Assembly (NCBI GenBank): GCA_903860935.1
Contig: CAIOSQ010000123.1
Span: forward strand, 1 to 32,846
Reading direction: 5' to 3'
Length of the DNA stretch: 32,846 nt
Source: an uncultured Rhodospirillales bacterium
GTDB taxonomy: Bacteria; Pseudomonadota; Alphaproteobacteria; CACIAM-22H2
A model generated the notes under the pieces. The model did not search any database, was not told the DNA's origin, and saw only the letters and a program-made list of their open reading frames with translations. Below, piece by piece: positions 7,300 through 14,428 of this stretch (positions are counted from its first letter, which is position 1; every line of letters starts with the position of its first letter). A program made the translations under genes and the position numbers.

Positions 7300-8730
7300 A
7301 TGCCGCATGACGGAACCCCGAAAGCCCCAGGCATGTTCGCAGTGAAGCCCTTGTTGATTTCCGGACGCGAGGTCCTCCCCCTGGTCGAGGGAGGCAAGGG
7401 CATCTCGGTCTCCAACGGGGAGAGTTCGGGGGCCTGGGCCGCGGCGGGCGGCGTCGGGACCTTCTCGGGCGTCAATGCGGATGCCTACGAGGCCGACGGC
7501 ACGCTGTCGGAGCAGCGCTATCATGGGCGCACGCGGCGCGAGCGCCATGAGGAACTGATCGCCTTCTCGATCCGCGGCGGCATCGCGCAGGCGCGCATCG
7601 CGCACGAGACGTCGAACGGCCAGGGCCGCATCCACATGAACGTCCTGTGGGAGATGGCCGCCGCCGAGCGCATCCTCCACGGCATTCTCGAAGGCGCCAG
7701 GGGCCTCGTCCATGGCGTCACCTGCGGCGCCGGCATGCCCTACAAGGTCGCCGAGATCTGCGCGCATTACGGCGTCTATTACTATCCGATCATCTCCTCG
7801 GCCCGCGCCTTCCGCGCGCTGTGGAAGCGCTCCTATCACAAGTTCCGCGATGGCCTGGGCGCGGTCGTCTACGAAGATCCCTGGCTCGCGGGTGGTCATA
7901 ACGGCCTGTCGAACGCCGAGGATCCGCGCAAGCCCGAGCCGCCACTGCCGCGGATCGTCGAGCTGCGCCGTCAGATGAACGAATTCGGCCTCCACGACAC
8001 GCCGATCGTCATGGCCGGCGGCGTGTGGTTCCTGCGCGAGTGGGAGGAGTTCCTCGACAACCCGGATGTCGGGCCGATCGCCTTCCAGTTCGGCACGCGA
8101 CCGCTCCTGACGCGCGAGAGCCCGATCAGCCCCGAGTGGAAAGAGCGTCTGCTGCAGCTGCGCAAGGGCGACATCCTGCTGCATCGTTTCTCGCCGACCG
8201 GTTTCTATTCCTCGGCCGTGATCAACCCCTTCCTGAGCGAACTCGACGAACGCTCCAGGCGCCAGGTTCCCTACGCCGCCGCGGCGGCAGGGGAGATGAC
8301 AGAGGTGCTGGCGATCGGCGCGCGCGGGCGCAAGGTCTATCTGACCGCCGCCGACAAGGCGAACGCGCAGGCCTGGATCGCGGCGGGCCATGTCGAGGCG
8401 ATGCGCACTCCGGATTCGACGCTGATCTTCGTCACCCGCGAGCGGGCCGAGCTGATCCATCGCGATCAGGTCGACTGCATGGGCTGCCTGTCCGCGTGCA
8501 TGTTCTCGAACTGGGCCCAGAACGAGGAGGGGACGACCGGCAAGAAGGCCGATCCGCGCTCCTTCTGCATCCAGAAGACGCTGCAGGACATCGCCCATAC
8601 CAGCGACGTCGACACCCAGTTGATGTTCGCCGGGCACAACGCCTATCGCTTTTCCGAGGATCCGTTCTATGCCAACGGGTTCATCCCGACCGTGCGTGAA
8701 CTGGTCGACCGGATCGCGACCGGGGATTGA
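7300..8730 (+). CDS. Nitronate monooxygenase-like FMN enzyme with C-terminal cysteine cluster
   Basis: The 476-residue protein is related to nitronate monooxygenase (2-nitropropane dioxygenase-like TIM barrels). Visible features are GVTCGAGMPYKVAEI, YYYPIISSARAF, DPWLAGGHNG, the phosphate-binding PIVMAGGVW and IAFQFGTRPL. It is longer than typical members of about 320-380 residues. The extra C-terminal part has C393, C396, C400 and C423 in CMGCLSACMF and SFCIQKT, spaced as a possible Fe-S or zinc site. The start is uncertain: ATG 7300 and ATG 7333 both lack a clear ribosome site, and 7333 starts at the conserved MFAVKPLL. The substrate is unknown. The iron-regulator gene irr follows 86 bases downstream. 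Confidence 0.8.
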   Translation: MPHDGTPKAPGMFAVKPLLISGREVLPLVEGGKGISVSNGESSGAWAAAGGVGTFSGVNADAYEADGTLSEQRYHGRTRRERHEELIAFSIRGGIAQARIAHETSNGQGRIHMNVLWEMAAAERILHGILEGARGLVHGVTCGAGMPYKVAEICAHYGVYYYPIISSARAFRALWKRSYHKFRDGLGAVVYEDPWLAGGHNGLSNAEDPRKPEPPLPRIVELRRQMNEFGLHDTPIVMAGGVWFLREWEEFLDNPDVGPIAFQFGTRPLLTRESPISPEWKERLLQLRKGDILLHRFSPTGFYSSAVINPFLSELDERSRRQVPYAAAAAGEMTEVLAIGARGRKVYLTAADKANAQAWIAAGHVEAMRTPDSTLIFVTRERAELIHRDQVDCMGCLSACMFSNWAQNEEGTTGKKADPRSFCIQKTLQDIAHTSDVDTQLMFAGHNAYRFSEDPFYANGFIPTVRELVDRIATGD

Positions 8731-8816
8731 CCACATAGGTTGTAGTGATTCCAGGGTCGGCGCAAAGTGCTTGTCAGCCCTGGACATCTCGACTGACTAC
8801 GGCATATTACGCGGCC

Positions 8817-9236
8817 ATGACCGATCGTCCTTTCGCGCCGTCGCTCGAGCGGCTCAAACGCCATGGCCTGCGTCCGACGCGCCAGCGTCTGGCGCTCGTG
8901 AAGATCCTGTTCGACCGCGGTGATCGCCATGTCACCGCCGACAATCTTCGCGACGAGGCGGCCGCCGCCGGGGTGCGGGTATCGTTGGCGACGATCTACA
9001 ACACTCTGAACCAATTCACCGCGGCGGGGTTGTTGCGGGAGGTCGTGGTCGAGGCCGGACGGTCCTATTTCGATACCAACACCTCCGACCACCACCACCT
9101 GCTGGTCGAACCGGGCGGCGAACTTGTCGATGTTCCCGCCAGCCATGTCCGCGTCGTCGGACTGCCCGATCTGCCGCCGGACCTGTCGTTGCGGCGGGTC
9201 GACGTCATCCTGCGCGTCGCGCGCGCCGCGAAATAA
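8817..9236 (+). CDS. irr: Irr, Fur-family iron/heme-responsive regulator
   Basis: Irr is the alphaproteobacterial Fur-family regulator that controls iron and heme genes by binding an iron control element. The 139-residue protein has the winged-helix segment LRPTRQRLALVKILF and VSLATIYNTLNQF, then the diagnostic RSYFDTNTSDHHHLLVE. The HHH run is the heme and metal region found in Irr proteins. It contains no cysteine at all, so the N-terminal Cys-Pro heme regulatory motif of Bradyrhizobium Irr is absent, as in several other Irr proteins. ATG 8817 matches the conserved N terminus. A near-consensus Irr box lies directly after its stop, in front of rubrerythrin. Irr is distinguished from Fur and Zur by SYFDTNTSDHHH. 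Confidence 0.92.
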   Translation: MTDRPFAPSLERLKRHGLRPTRQRLALVKILFDRGDRHVTADNLRDEAAAAGVRVSLATIYNTLNQFTAAGLLREVVVEAGRSYFDTNTSDHHHLLVEPGGELVDVPASHVRVVGLPDLPPDLSLRRVDVILRVARAAK

Positions 9237-9239
9237 TCC

Positions 9240-9260
9240 AGTCTGGAATTGTTCCAGACT
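9240..9260. promoter_or_regulatory. Irr box (iron control element), perfect 21-base palindrome
   Basis: Nine-base arms AGTCTGGAA and TTCCAGACT surround TTG with no mismatch. The central 17 bases fit the Irr consensus TTTRGAAYNRTTCYAAA at all but two positions. It starts four bases after the irr stop codon and ends one base before a TTGACA -35 hexamer, so bound Irr would sit directly upstream of, or against, RNA polymerase at the rubrerythrin promoter. Confidence 0.85.
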
Positions 9261-9261
9261 A

Positions 9262-9289
9262 TTGACAGCTCTGGGGGTCGGGACTAACT
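9262..9289 (+). promoter_or_regulatory. Promoter for rubrerythrin operon
   Basis: A consensus -35 TTGACA is at 9262-9267. At a 16-base spacing lies CTAACT, a poor -10 match, so activation may be needed. The rubrerythrin ATG is about 65 bases further on. The Irr box abuts the -35. Confidence 0.55.
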
Positions 9290-9353
9290 CCCGGGTCCCG
9301 TGCGGCGCCCGATGCATCGGATGCCGCGCGGTCAACCTGCAGGAGACAAGCCG

Positions 9354-9776
9354 ATGCCGATGCTCAAGGGTACGAAGACCGAGGAGAACCTCAAGGCCGC
9401 GTTCGCCGGCGAAAGCCAGGCGAACCGCCGCTACCTCTATTTCGCGCAAAAGGCGGATGTCGAGGGCCACAACGACGTCGCCGTCGTGTTCCGCTCCACC
9501 GCCGAGGGCGAGACCGGCCACGCCCATGGCCACCTGGAGTTCCTCGAGGAGTCGGGTGACCCCGCGACCGGCCTGCCGATCGGCACGACCTCGGACAACC
9601 TGAAGGCCGCGATCGCCGGCGAGACGCACGAGTACACCGACATGTACCCGGGCATGGCCAAGTCGGCCCGCGAAGAGGGCTTCGACGAGATCGCCGACTG
9701 GTTCGAGACCCTGGCGAAGGCCGAGAAGAGCCACGCGGGCAAGTTCCAGAAGACGCTGAACGAGATGGCGAACTGA
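9354..9776 (+). CDS. Rubrerythrin (diiron domain only)
   Basis: This 140-residue ferritin-like diiron protein likely reduces peroxide in the cytoplasm. Ligands of the four-helix bundle are visible: E20 in AGESQANRRY, E53 and H56 in EGETGHAH, E90 and E93 in AGETHEYTDMYP, and E124 and H127 in AEKSHAGK. The C-terminal rubredoxin domain of classical rubrerythrin is absent, so electrons must come from another protein; the Fe-S protein encoded next is a candidate. ATG 9354 is chosen because AGGAG lies nine bases upstream. It has its own promoter with an Irr box and is followed by a strong hairpin, which suggests high, iron-controlled expression. Confidence 0.93.
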   Translation: MPMLKGTKTEENLKAAFAGESQANRRYLYFAQKADVEGHNDVAVVFRSTAEGETGHAHGHLEFLEESGDPATGLPIGTTSDNLKAAIAGETHEYTDMYPGMAKSAREEGFDEIADWFETLAKAEKSHAGKFQKTLNEMAN

Positions 9777-9783
9777 GTCTTGC

Positions 9784-9822
9784 GGCGCCGCGGGCCCGGC
9801 CTTGCGCCGGGTCCGCGGTGCC
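9784..9822 (+). terminator. Hairpin after rubrerythrin (terminator or attenuator)
   Basis: The arms GGCGCCGCGGGCCCGG (9784-9799) and CCGGGTCCGCGGTGCC (9807-9822) pair over 16 bases with two G-U pairs and a seven-base loop. A short ATCTTT tract follows. It lies between rubrerythrin and the Fe-S gene, so it probably lowers readthrough or stabilises the rubrerythrin mRNA. Confidence 0.75.
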
Positions 9823-9861
9823 GGATCTTTCGAACGCCCGCCCCGACACGAGGACAGAGCC

Positions 9862-11202
9862 ATGCGCGAAGGCAGTCTCGAAGCACCGACCCGCCACCCG
9901 ATCGACTGGCACAGCCCGGATTTCTGGGACGAGGCCAAGCTCGAGGCGGAGCTGCGTCGCGTCTACGACATCTGCCATGGCTGCCGGCGCTGCTTCAATC
10001 TCTGCGACTCCTTCCCCAAGCTCTTCGATTTCGTCGACAACGCGCCGAACGAGAGCGTCGAGGACCTGACGCAGAAGCAACTCATGGACGTCGTCGACGG
10101 CTGCACGCTGTGCGACATGTGCTTCCTCACCAAGTGCCCCTACGTGCCGCCGCACGAGTGGAACCTCGATTTCCCGCATCTGATGCTGCGCGCGCGTGCC
10201 ATCGAGACGCGCAAGAACGGCGTGAAGTGGAACGAGGCGGCCCTCACCCAGACCGACCGCAACGGCAAGCTGGCGGCGCTCGCCGCGCCGATCGCGAACT
10301 GGGCCTCCAAGGAGGACAACGCCCTCACCCGCCCGCTGATGGAAAAGACGCTGGGCGTGCACCGCGAGGCGCGGCTGCCCAAGTTCAACACCGCGACCTT
10401 CAAGATGCGCGATCGCGCCGAGCCGGCGACGCTGAACCACGAGGCGCCGGCCTTCGGCAAGCGCAAGGTCGCGCTCTACGCCACCTGCTTCGTCAACTAC
10501 AACGATCCCTCCATCGGCATGGCCGCGCGCGCCGTTCTGGCGCGTAACGGCGTCGAGACGCGGGTCGAGTATCCGCGCTGCTGCGGCATGCCCCAACTCG
10601 AGCGTGGCGAGATCGAGAAGGTCGCCGCCGCGGCCAAGGCCACGGCCGCCCATTTCGCGCCGCTGATCGACGAGGGTTGGGATATCGTGGCCCTGGTTCC
10701 GTCCTGCGCGCTGATGCTGAAATTCGAGTGGCCGCTGATCGTGCCGGACGATCCGCTGGTCAAGAAGCTGGCCCAGGCGACCTTCGACATCACCGAATAC
10801 GTCGTCGACATCCACAAGACCCAGGGTCTCGCGCCCGGTCTGAAGCCGCTGGAAGGCGGCGTCGCGGTCCATATCGCCTGTCACGCGCGCGCCCAGAACA
10901 TGGGCCCGAAGGCGGCCGAGATGCTGCGCCTCATTCCTGAGCCGGACGTCCAGGTCATCGAGCGCTGCTCGGGCCATGGCGGCAGCTGGGGAATCATGAA
11001 GGAGAATTTCGAGACCGCGGTGAAGGTCGGCAAACCGGCTGCCCGCAACGCCGTCAAGGCCGGCAAGGCGCATCTCGCCTCCGAATGCCCGCTGGCCGGC
11101 GATCATCTCGCCCAGATCATCGACCGCCTGGGGGAGGGCGGTCCTGCGCCCGATCCCAAGCATCCGATCGAGCTCTTCGCCAAGGCCTATGGCCTGGCGT
11201 GA
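9862..11202 (+). CDS. GlpC/HdrD-like (Fe-S)-binding protein with CCG domains
   Basis: The 446-residue protein has two [4Fe-4S] ferredoxin motifs, C38/C41/C44/C48 in CHGCRRCFNLC and C81/C84/C87/C92 in CTLCDMCFLTKC. Two cysteine-rich CCG-type regions follow: ATCFVNYNDPSIG with YPRCCGMPQ and SCALML, then HIACHARAQNMG with ERCSGHGGSWG. This is the architecture of GlpC, the Fe-S subunit of anaerobic glycerol-3-phosphate dehydrogenase, and of HdrD-type electron carriers. No GlpA/GlpB partner is nearby, so it is not GlpC in function. ATG 9862 follows GAGGA. Its position between rubrerythrin and DUF3501 suggests an electron-transfer role to the diiron protein, which is an inference. Confidence 0.88.
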   Translation: MREGSLEAPTRHPIDWHSPDFWDEAKLEAELRRVYDICHGCRRCFNLCDSFPKLFDFVDNAPNESVEDLTQKQLMDVVDGCTLCDMCFLTKCPYVPPHEWNLDFPHLMLRARAIETRKNGVKWNEAALTQTDRNGKLAALAAPIANWASKEDNALTRPLMEKTLGVHREARLPKFNTATFKMRDRAEPATLNHEAPAFGKRKVALYATCFVNYNDPSIGMAARAVLARNGVETRVEYPRCCGMPQLERGEIEKVAAAAKATAAHFAPLIDEGWDIVALVPSCALMLKFEWPLIVPDDPLVKKLAQATFDITEYVVDIHKTQGLAPGLKPLEGGVAVHIACHARAQNMGPKAAEMLRLIPEPDVQVIERCSGHGGSWGIMKENFETAVKVGKPAARNAVKAGKAHLASECPLAGDHLAQIIDRLGEGGPAPDPKHPIELFAKAYGLA

Positions 11203-11248
11203 CGCCGGTCGCGCCCATCCCCCATCCAGCCAGTCCAGAGAGGCCGAG

Positions 11249-11848
11249 ATGATTGCTGCCATGAAGACCGAGATCACCCGCGCCGACATCCTGCCGCTCG
11301 ACGTCTATGGTCGCGAGCGCCGCGCGCTGCGCGCCGACATCGTCGAGATGAAGAAGCTGCGCCGCGTGTGCGTCGGTCCCTTCGCGACGTTCTATTTCGA
11401 GAACTACCGCACGATGTGGCATCAGGTGCACGAGATGCTGTTCATCGAAAAGGGCGGCGACGCCCAGGTCGAGGACGAGCTCAGCGCCTACAACCCGCTG
11501 ATCCCCAAGGGCAGCGAATTGATCGCCACGGTAATGCTCGAGATCGAGGATCCGGTCCGCCGGGCACGGACCCTCGCGCGGCTCGGCGGCATCGAGCGTC
11601 ACATGTTCGTGTCGGTCGCGGGCGAGCGCGTGGCCGCGCGTCCGGAGAGCGACGTCGAGCGCACCAAGGCGGACGGCAAGACCAGCGCGGTGCATTTCGC
11701 GCATTTTGACTTCACCGCCGCCCAGATCGCCCGCTTCCGCGATCCGACCGCCCAGGTGGTGGTCGGCATCGACCATCCCGAGTACAGCCACATGGCTGTT
11801 CTGTCCGGCGACGCGCGCGAGGCTCTGTCGCGCGATTTCGTGGGCTGA
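11249..11848 (+). CDS. DUF3501 family protein
   Basis: The 199-residue protein has the DUF3501 pattern: ITRADILPLDVYGRERR at the N terminus, VGPFATFYFENYRTMWHQVHEML in the first third, YNPLIPKGSELIATVMLEI in the middle and VVGIDHPEYSHMA near the end. The conserved His, Glu and Tyr residues could bind a metal, but no activity is established to my knowledge. ATG 11249 is preceded by GAGAGG and lies 46 bases after the Fe-S gene stop, so the two form one operon. The recurring company of rubrerythrin and an HdrD-like protein suggests a redox or oxidative-stress function. No signal peptide or membrane segment is seen. Confidence 0.85.
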   Translation: MIAAMKTEITRADILPLDVYGRERRALRADIVEMKKLRRVCVGPFATFYFENYRTMWHQVHEMLFIEKGGDAQVEDELSAYNPLIPKGSELIATVMLEIEDPVRRARTLARLGGIERHMFVSVAGERVAARPESDVERTKADGKTSAVHFAHFDFTAAQIARFRDPTAQVVVGIDHPEYSHMAVLSGDAREALSRDFVG

Positions 11849-11855
11849 TCCGCGT

Positions 11856-11889
11856 CGGCGGGGGCGGCGTCGCGGCGCCGTCCCCGCCG
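11856..11889. terminator. Bidirectional GC-rich hairpin between convergent genes
   Basis: CGGCGGGGGCGGCG (11856-11869) pairs with CGCCGTCCCCGCCG (11876-11889), a 14-base stem with one G-U pair and a six-base loop. It sits between the convergent DUF3501 and deacetylase genes. No T-tract is present on either side, so termination strength is uncertain. Confidence 0.65.
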
Positions 11890-11897
11890 GGCACCGC

Positions 11898-12926
11898 TCA
11901 GGCGGCGCCGAGAAAGCCGCCCAGCGCGCTGGCGAGGTTGTCGCCAAGTTCGGGCGCCAGATACCCGCCTTCCTGCACCAGCACCGTCGGCAGATCGAGC
12001 CGCGCGAGTGCGGCGCCGATGCGCGCGAAGCACGCCGTATCGAGCGCCATGCCACGCAACGGGTCGCCCGCGAAGGCGTCGAGCCCGAGCGCGACCACGA
12101 GCGCCCCGGGCGCGAAACCCCGCACCGCGTCGAGCGCGATCTCCAGCGCCGCCATGTAGGCCTCGTCGCCCGTGCCGAGCGGCAGCGGCAGGTTCACGTT
12201 GAAGCCTTCGCCCGGACCCGCACCGCGCTCCGCCGCGTAGCCGTTGAAGAACGGATAGTAATGGGCGGGATCCGCGTGCAGCGAAACCGTCAGCACGTCG
12301 GCCCGGCGCCAGAAGATGTCCTGCGTGCCGTTGCCGTGATGCACGTCGACATCGATGATCGCGACGCGCGCATGGCGCGCGCGCAGCGCCTGGGCGGCGA
12401 TCGCCGCATTGTTGAGGAAGCAGAAGCCGGCGGCCTGCGCCGCATGCGCGTGATGTCCCGGCGGGCGGCAGAGCGCATAGGCGGCGCGCTCGCCCTCCAT
12501 CACCAGCGCGGCGGCATGGGCTGCGCTGTTCGCCGCGGCACAGGCCGCGTGCCAGGTCTGCGGCCCGATGGGACAGGCCGTGTCGGCCATATGGAGCCCG
12601 GCCTGGCCGACGATCGCCTCGGGATAGCCGCCTGGCGGACCGACGGGGTGGATATTGGCGACGACTTCCGGCCCGGCATCGGGCAGGGCCTGCCAGCGTT
12701 CCCAGGCGGTGGCGAGGAAGGCGAGGTAGCGCGGATCATGGACGGCGGCGCGCGGGAAGTGGCCGTGATCGGCGGGTTCGACGCAGTCGAGGCCGAGCCG
12801 TCTGGCGCCGGCGAGCAGCATGTCGGCGCGCGCGGGCTGTTCCGCGCTACGCCCGGCGGGTCTGCCGCGGACGAGGAAGAAGCGGGGATCGTGCCCGCGA
12901 TGATCGGGCGCGTGGACGAGTTTCAT
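11898..12926 (-). CDS. HDAC-family deacetylase (acetylpolyamine amidohydrolase/AcuC-like)
   Basis: The 342-residue protein carries the full arginase/deacetylase metal site. RPPGHHA supplies the catalytic tandem His (H158, H159), IDVDVHHGNG gives zinc ligands D194 and H196, and LGLDAFAGDP gives D283. EGGY contributes Y322, the transition-state tyrosine. It should remove acetyl groups from acetylated amines or lysine. Full single-domain length and an N-terminal MKLVHAPDHRGHDP fit the bacterial acetylpolyamine amidohydrolase group better than eukaryotic HDACs. It is encoded 28 bases after the TerB-like gene and probably shares its transcript. The true substrate cannot be read from sequence. Confidence 0.9.
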   Translation of the reverse strand: MKLVHAPDHRGHDPRFFLVRGRPAGRSAEQPARADMLLAGARRLGLDCVEPADHGHFPRAAVHDPRYLAFLATAWERWQALPDAGPEVVANIHPVGPPGGYPEAIVGQAGLHMADTACPIGPQTWHAACAAANSAAHAAALVMEGERAAYALCRPPGHHAHAAQAAGFCFLNNAAIAAQALRARHARVAIIDVDVHHGNGTQDIFWRRADVLTVSLHADPAHYYPFFNGYAAERGAGPGEGFNVNLPLPLGTGDEAYMAALEIALDAVRGFAPGALVVALGLDAFAGDPLRGMALDTACFARIGAALARLDLPTVLVQEGGYLAPELGDNLASALGGFLGAA

Positions 12927-12954
12927 CGGACCCCGTCCGCCACGCCCGCGCGGC

Positions 12955-13386
12955 TCAGAGCGTCGCGAGCCGCGCCTGGGTGGCGCGTTCGAGCGCCACG
13001 GTGACGAGGCGATCCAGGTTCAACGCCTGGCGCAGGCGCTGCAGGATCCGCAGTTCTTCCGCCGGGACCGAGCCGTCGATCGCCGCGACCTCGACCGCGC
13101 AGAGATAGCAGGTCTCGCGCAGATGCTTGGGCAGCGCCGCGGCGATCAGCCTGAGCGCGCGTTCGACCCCGTCGCGGGCATGCACGATCACCGCGCATTC
13201 CTGCGCGATGCCCGGCAGGTCGGCGTCGGAGAAGCCCTCGAAGACCGGAAGCTGCCGCGCCGTGCGGCCGATCAGCTTGAGCTCGCGCGTCGCGATGTCG
13301 CGATCGGCGCCGGCGACGAGGATCATCGCGTAGATCAGCGCCTGGTGGGGGGAGATCTTGCGGGTGGATGCGGGGGTCTTTGCCAT
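12955..13386 (-). CDS. TerB-like protein
   Basis: The 143-residue, mostly helical protein fits the TerB/DjlA-like family. Typical elements are SPHQALIYAMILVAGADRDIATREL, with the acidic Ala-Asp-Arg-Asp turn found where TerB has metal-binding acids, and a repeat of that pattern in CAVEVAAIDGSVPAEELRILQ. The two related halves suggest a four-helix or paired-helix bundle. TerB members occur in tellurite-resistance clusters but most chromosomal homologues have no proven link to tellurite. It is the first gene of a two-gene unit with the deacetylase and is divergent from the AEC transporter gene, with 88 bases between. Confidence 0.8.
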   Translation of the reverse strand: MAKTPASTRKISPHQALIYAMILVAGADRDIATRELKLIGRTARQLPVFEGFSDADLPGIAQECAVIVHARDGVERALRLIAAALPKHLRETCYLCAVEVAAIDGSVPAEELRILQRLRQALNLDRLVTVALERATQARLATL

Positions 13387-13474
13387 GGCGGAAGAGCTTC
13401 ATGCATTGTGCGCAGAGGGTCAAGCCGAAGCCCCGCTCGACACGGCGCGGTCGGCTCTCTAGCGTCGAACGCGG

Positions 13475-14428
13475 ATGCAATCCGTCATCGATGTCGTCCT
13501 GCCCGTCTTCGGGCTCATCCTCGTCGGCTTCTTCGCCGGGCGGGTCGGCGTGCTCGGCCAGGATTCGACCGAGGCGTTGAACAAGTTCGTCTACTGGTTC
13601 GCGCTGCCGGCGCTGTTCTTCGTCGGCATGTCGCGCGCGCCGGTGGCCGAGGCGTTCGACCCCGCCTATATCGCGACCTTCCTTGCCGGCGCCGCGGTCG
13701 CGGCGGCGACCGTGGTCGTGGTGGCGCGGCTCGCCTTGCGCGGCGGCGCGGCAGACACGGCCATGGGCGCCTTCATCGGCGGGTTCTCCAATTCCGGGTA
13801 CATGGGCATTCCCTTTTTCGCCGCCGCGTTCGGCGCCGCGGGCCAATTGCCCGTCATCGTCGTCAGCGTCCTCAACGGCGCGGTCATCGTCAGCATCGCT
13901 GCGGTCGCCGTGGAACTGGCGCAGAACCGCTCCGCGGGTCTCCTGCGCGCGATCGGCGAGGCCGGTCGGGCGGTGATCTCCAATCCGCTGATCGCGGCGA
14001 TGGCTGGCGGCATCCTGTGGAGCGGGGCCGGTCTCGGGATGCCCCGCGCCTTCGCCGTCTTCTTCGACCTGCTTGGCGCCTGCGCCGGTCCTTGCGCGCT
14101 TTTCGCGGTCGGGCTCTTCCTGGCGGGTCAGCCGTTGGCGGCGCTGGTCGATCGCCGTCACCTCGCGGAAACCTGCTGGATCACGGCCGTCAAGCTGATC
14201 GTCCAGCCCGGTGCCACCTGGGTCATCGGCAGCCTGCTCGGCCTGCCGCCATTCTGGCTCGCCGGTGCCGTGCTCGGCGCCGCCTTCCCGGCGGGCGCGA
14301 CGGCCTTCGTCATCGCGCAGCGCCACGGCGTCTATGTCGAGCGCAGCTCCGCCATCATCCTGCTCTCGACCATTTTGTCGCTGCCGACCTTGTCGGTGGC
14401 GATGTTGCTGCTGGATCCGCGGCCATGA
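13475..14428 (+). CDS. AEC-family (auxin efflux carrier) permease
   Basis: The 317-residue protein is almost entirely hydrophobic, with about ten membrane segments. The first, VVLPVFGLILVGFFAGRVG, is the standard AEC start. The midpoint motif GGFSNSGYMGIPFFAAAFG contains the N-x-G-x-x-G-x-P signature of the family, and its C-terminal counterpart is GAAFPAGATAFVIAQ. Members export or import organic acids or amino-acid-like anions by secondary transport; substrate cannot be inferred. The stop overlaps the ATG of the next gene, a DMT transporter, so both are cotranslated. ATG 13475 starts directly at the first membrane segment. Confidence 0.88.
   Translation: MQSVIDVVLPVFGLILVGFFAGRVGVLGQDSTEALNKFVYWFALPALFFVGMSRAPVAEAFDPAYIATFLAGAAVAAATVVVVARLALRGGAADTAMGAFIGGFSNSGYMGIPFFAAAFGAAGQLPVIVVSVLNGAVIVSIAAVAVELAQNRSAGLLRAIGEAGRAVISNPLIAAMAGGILWSGAGLGMPRAFAVFFDLLGACAGPCALFAVGLFLAGQPLAALVDRRHLAETCWITAVKLIVQPGATWVIGSLLGLPPFWLAGAVLGAAFPAGATAFVIAQRHGVYVERSSAIILLSTILSLPTLSVAMLLLDPRP

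Noticed and set aside
8738-8760. Possible second Irr box upstream of irr
   Set aside because: Only one half-site (ATTCCAG) is recognisable; the other arm does not fit the consensus.
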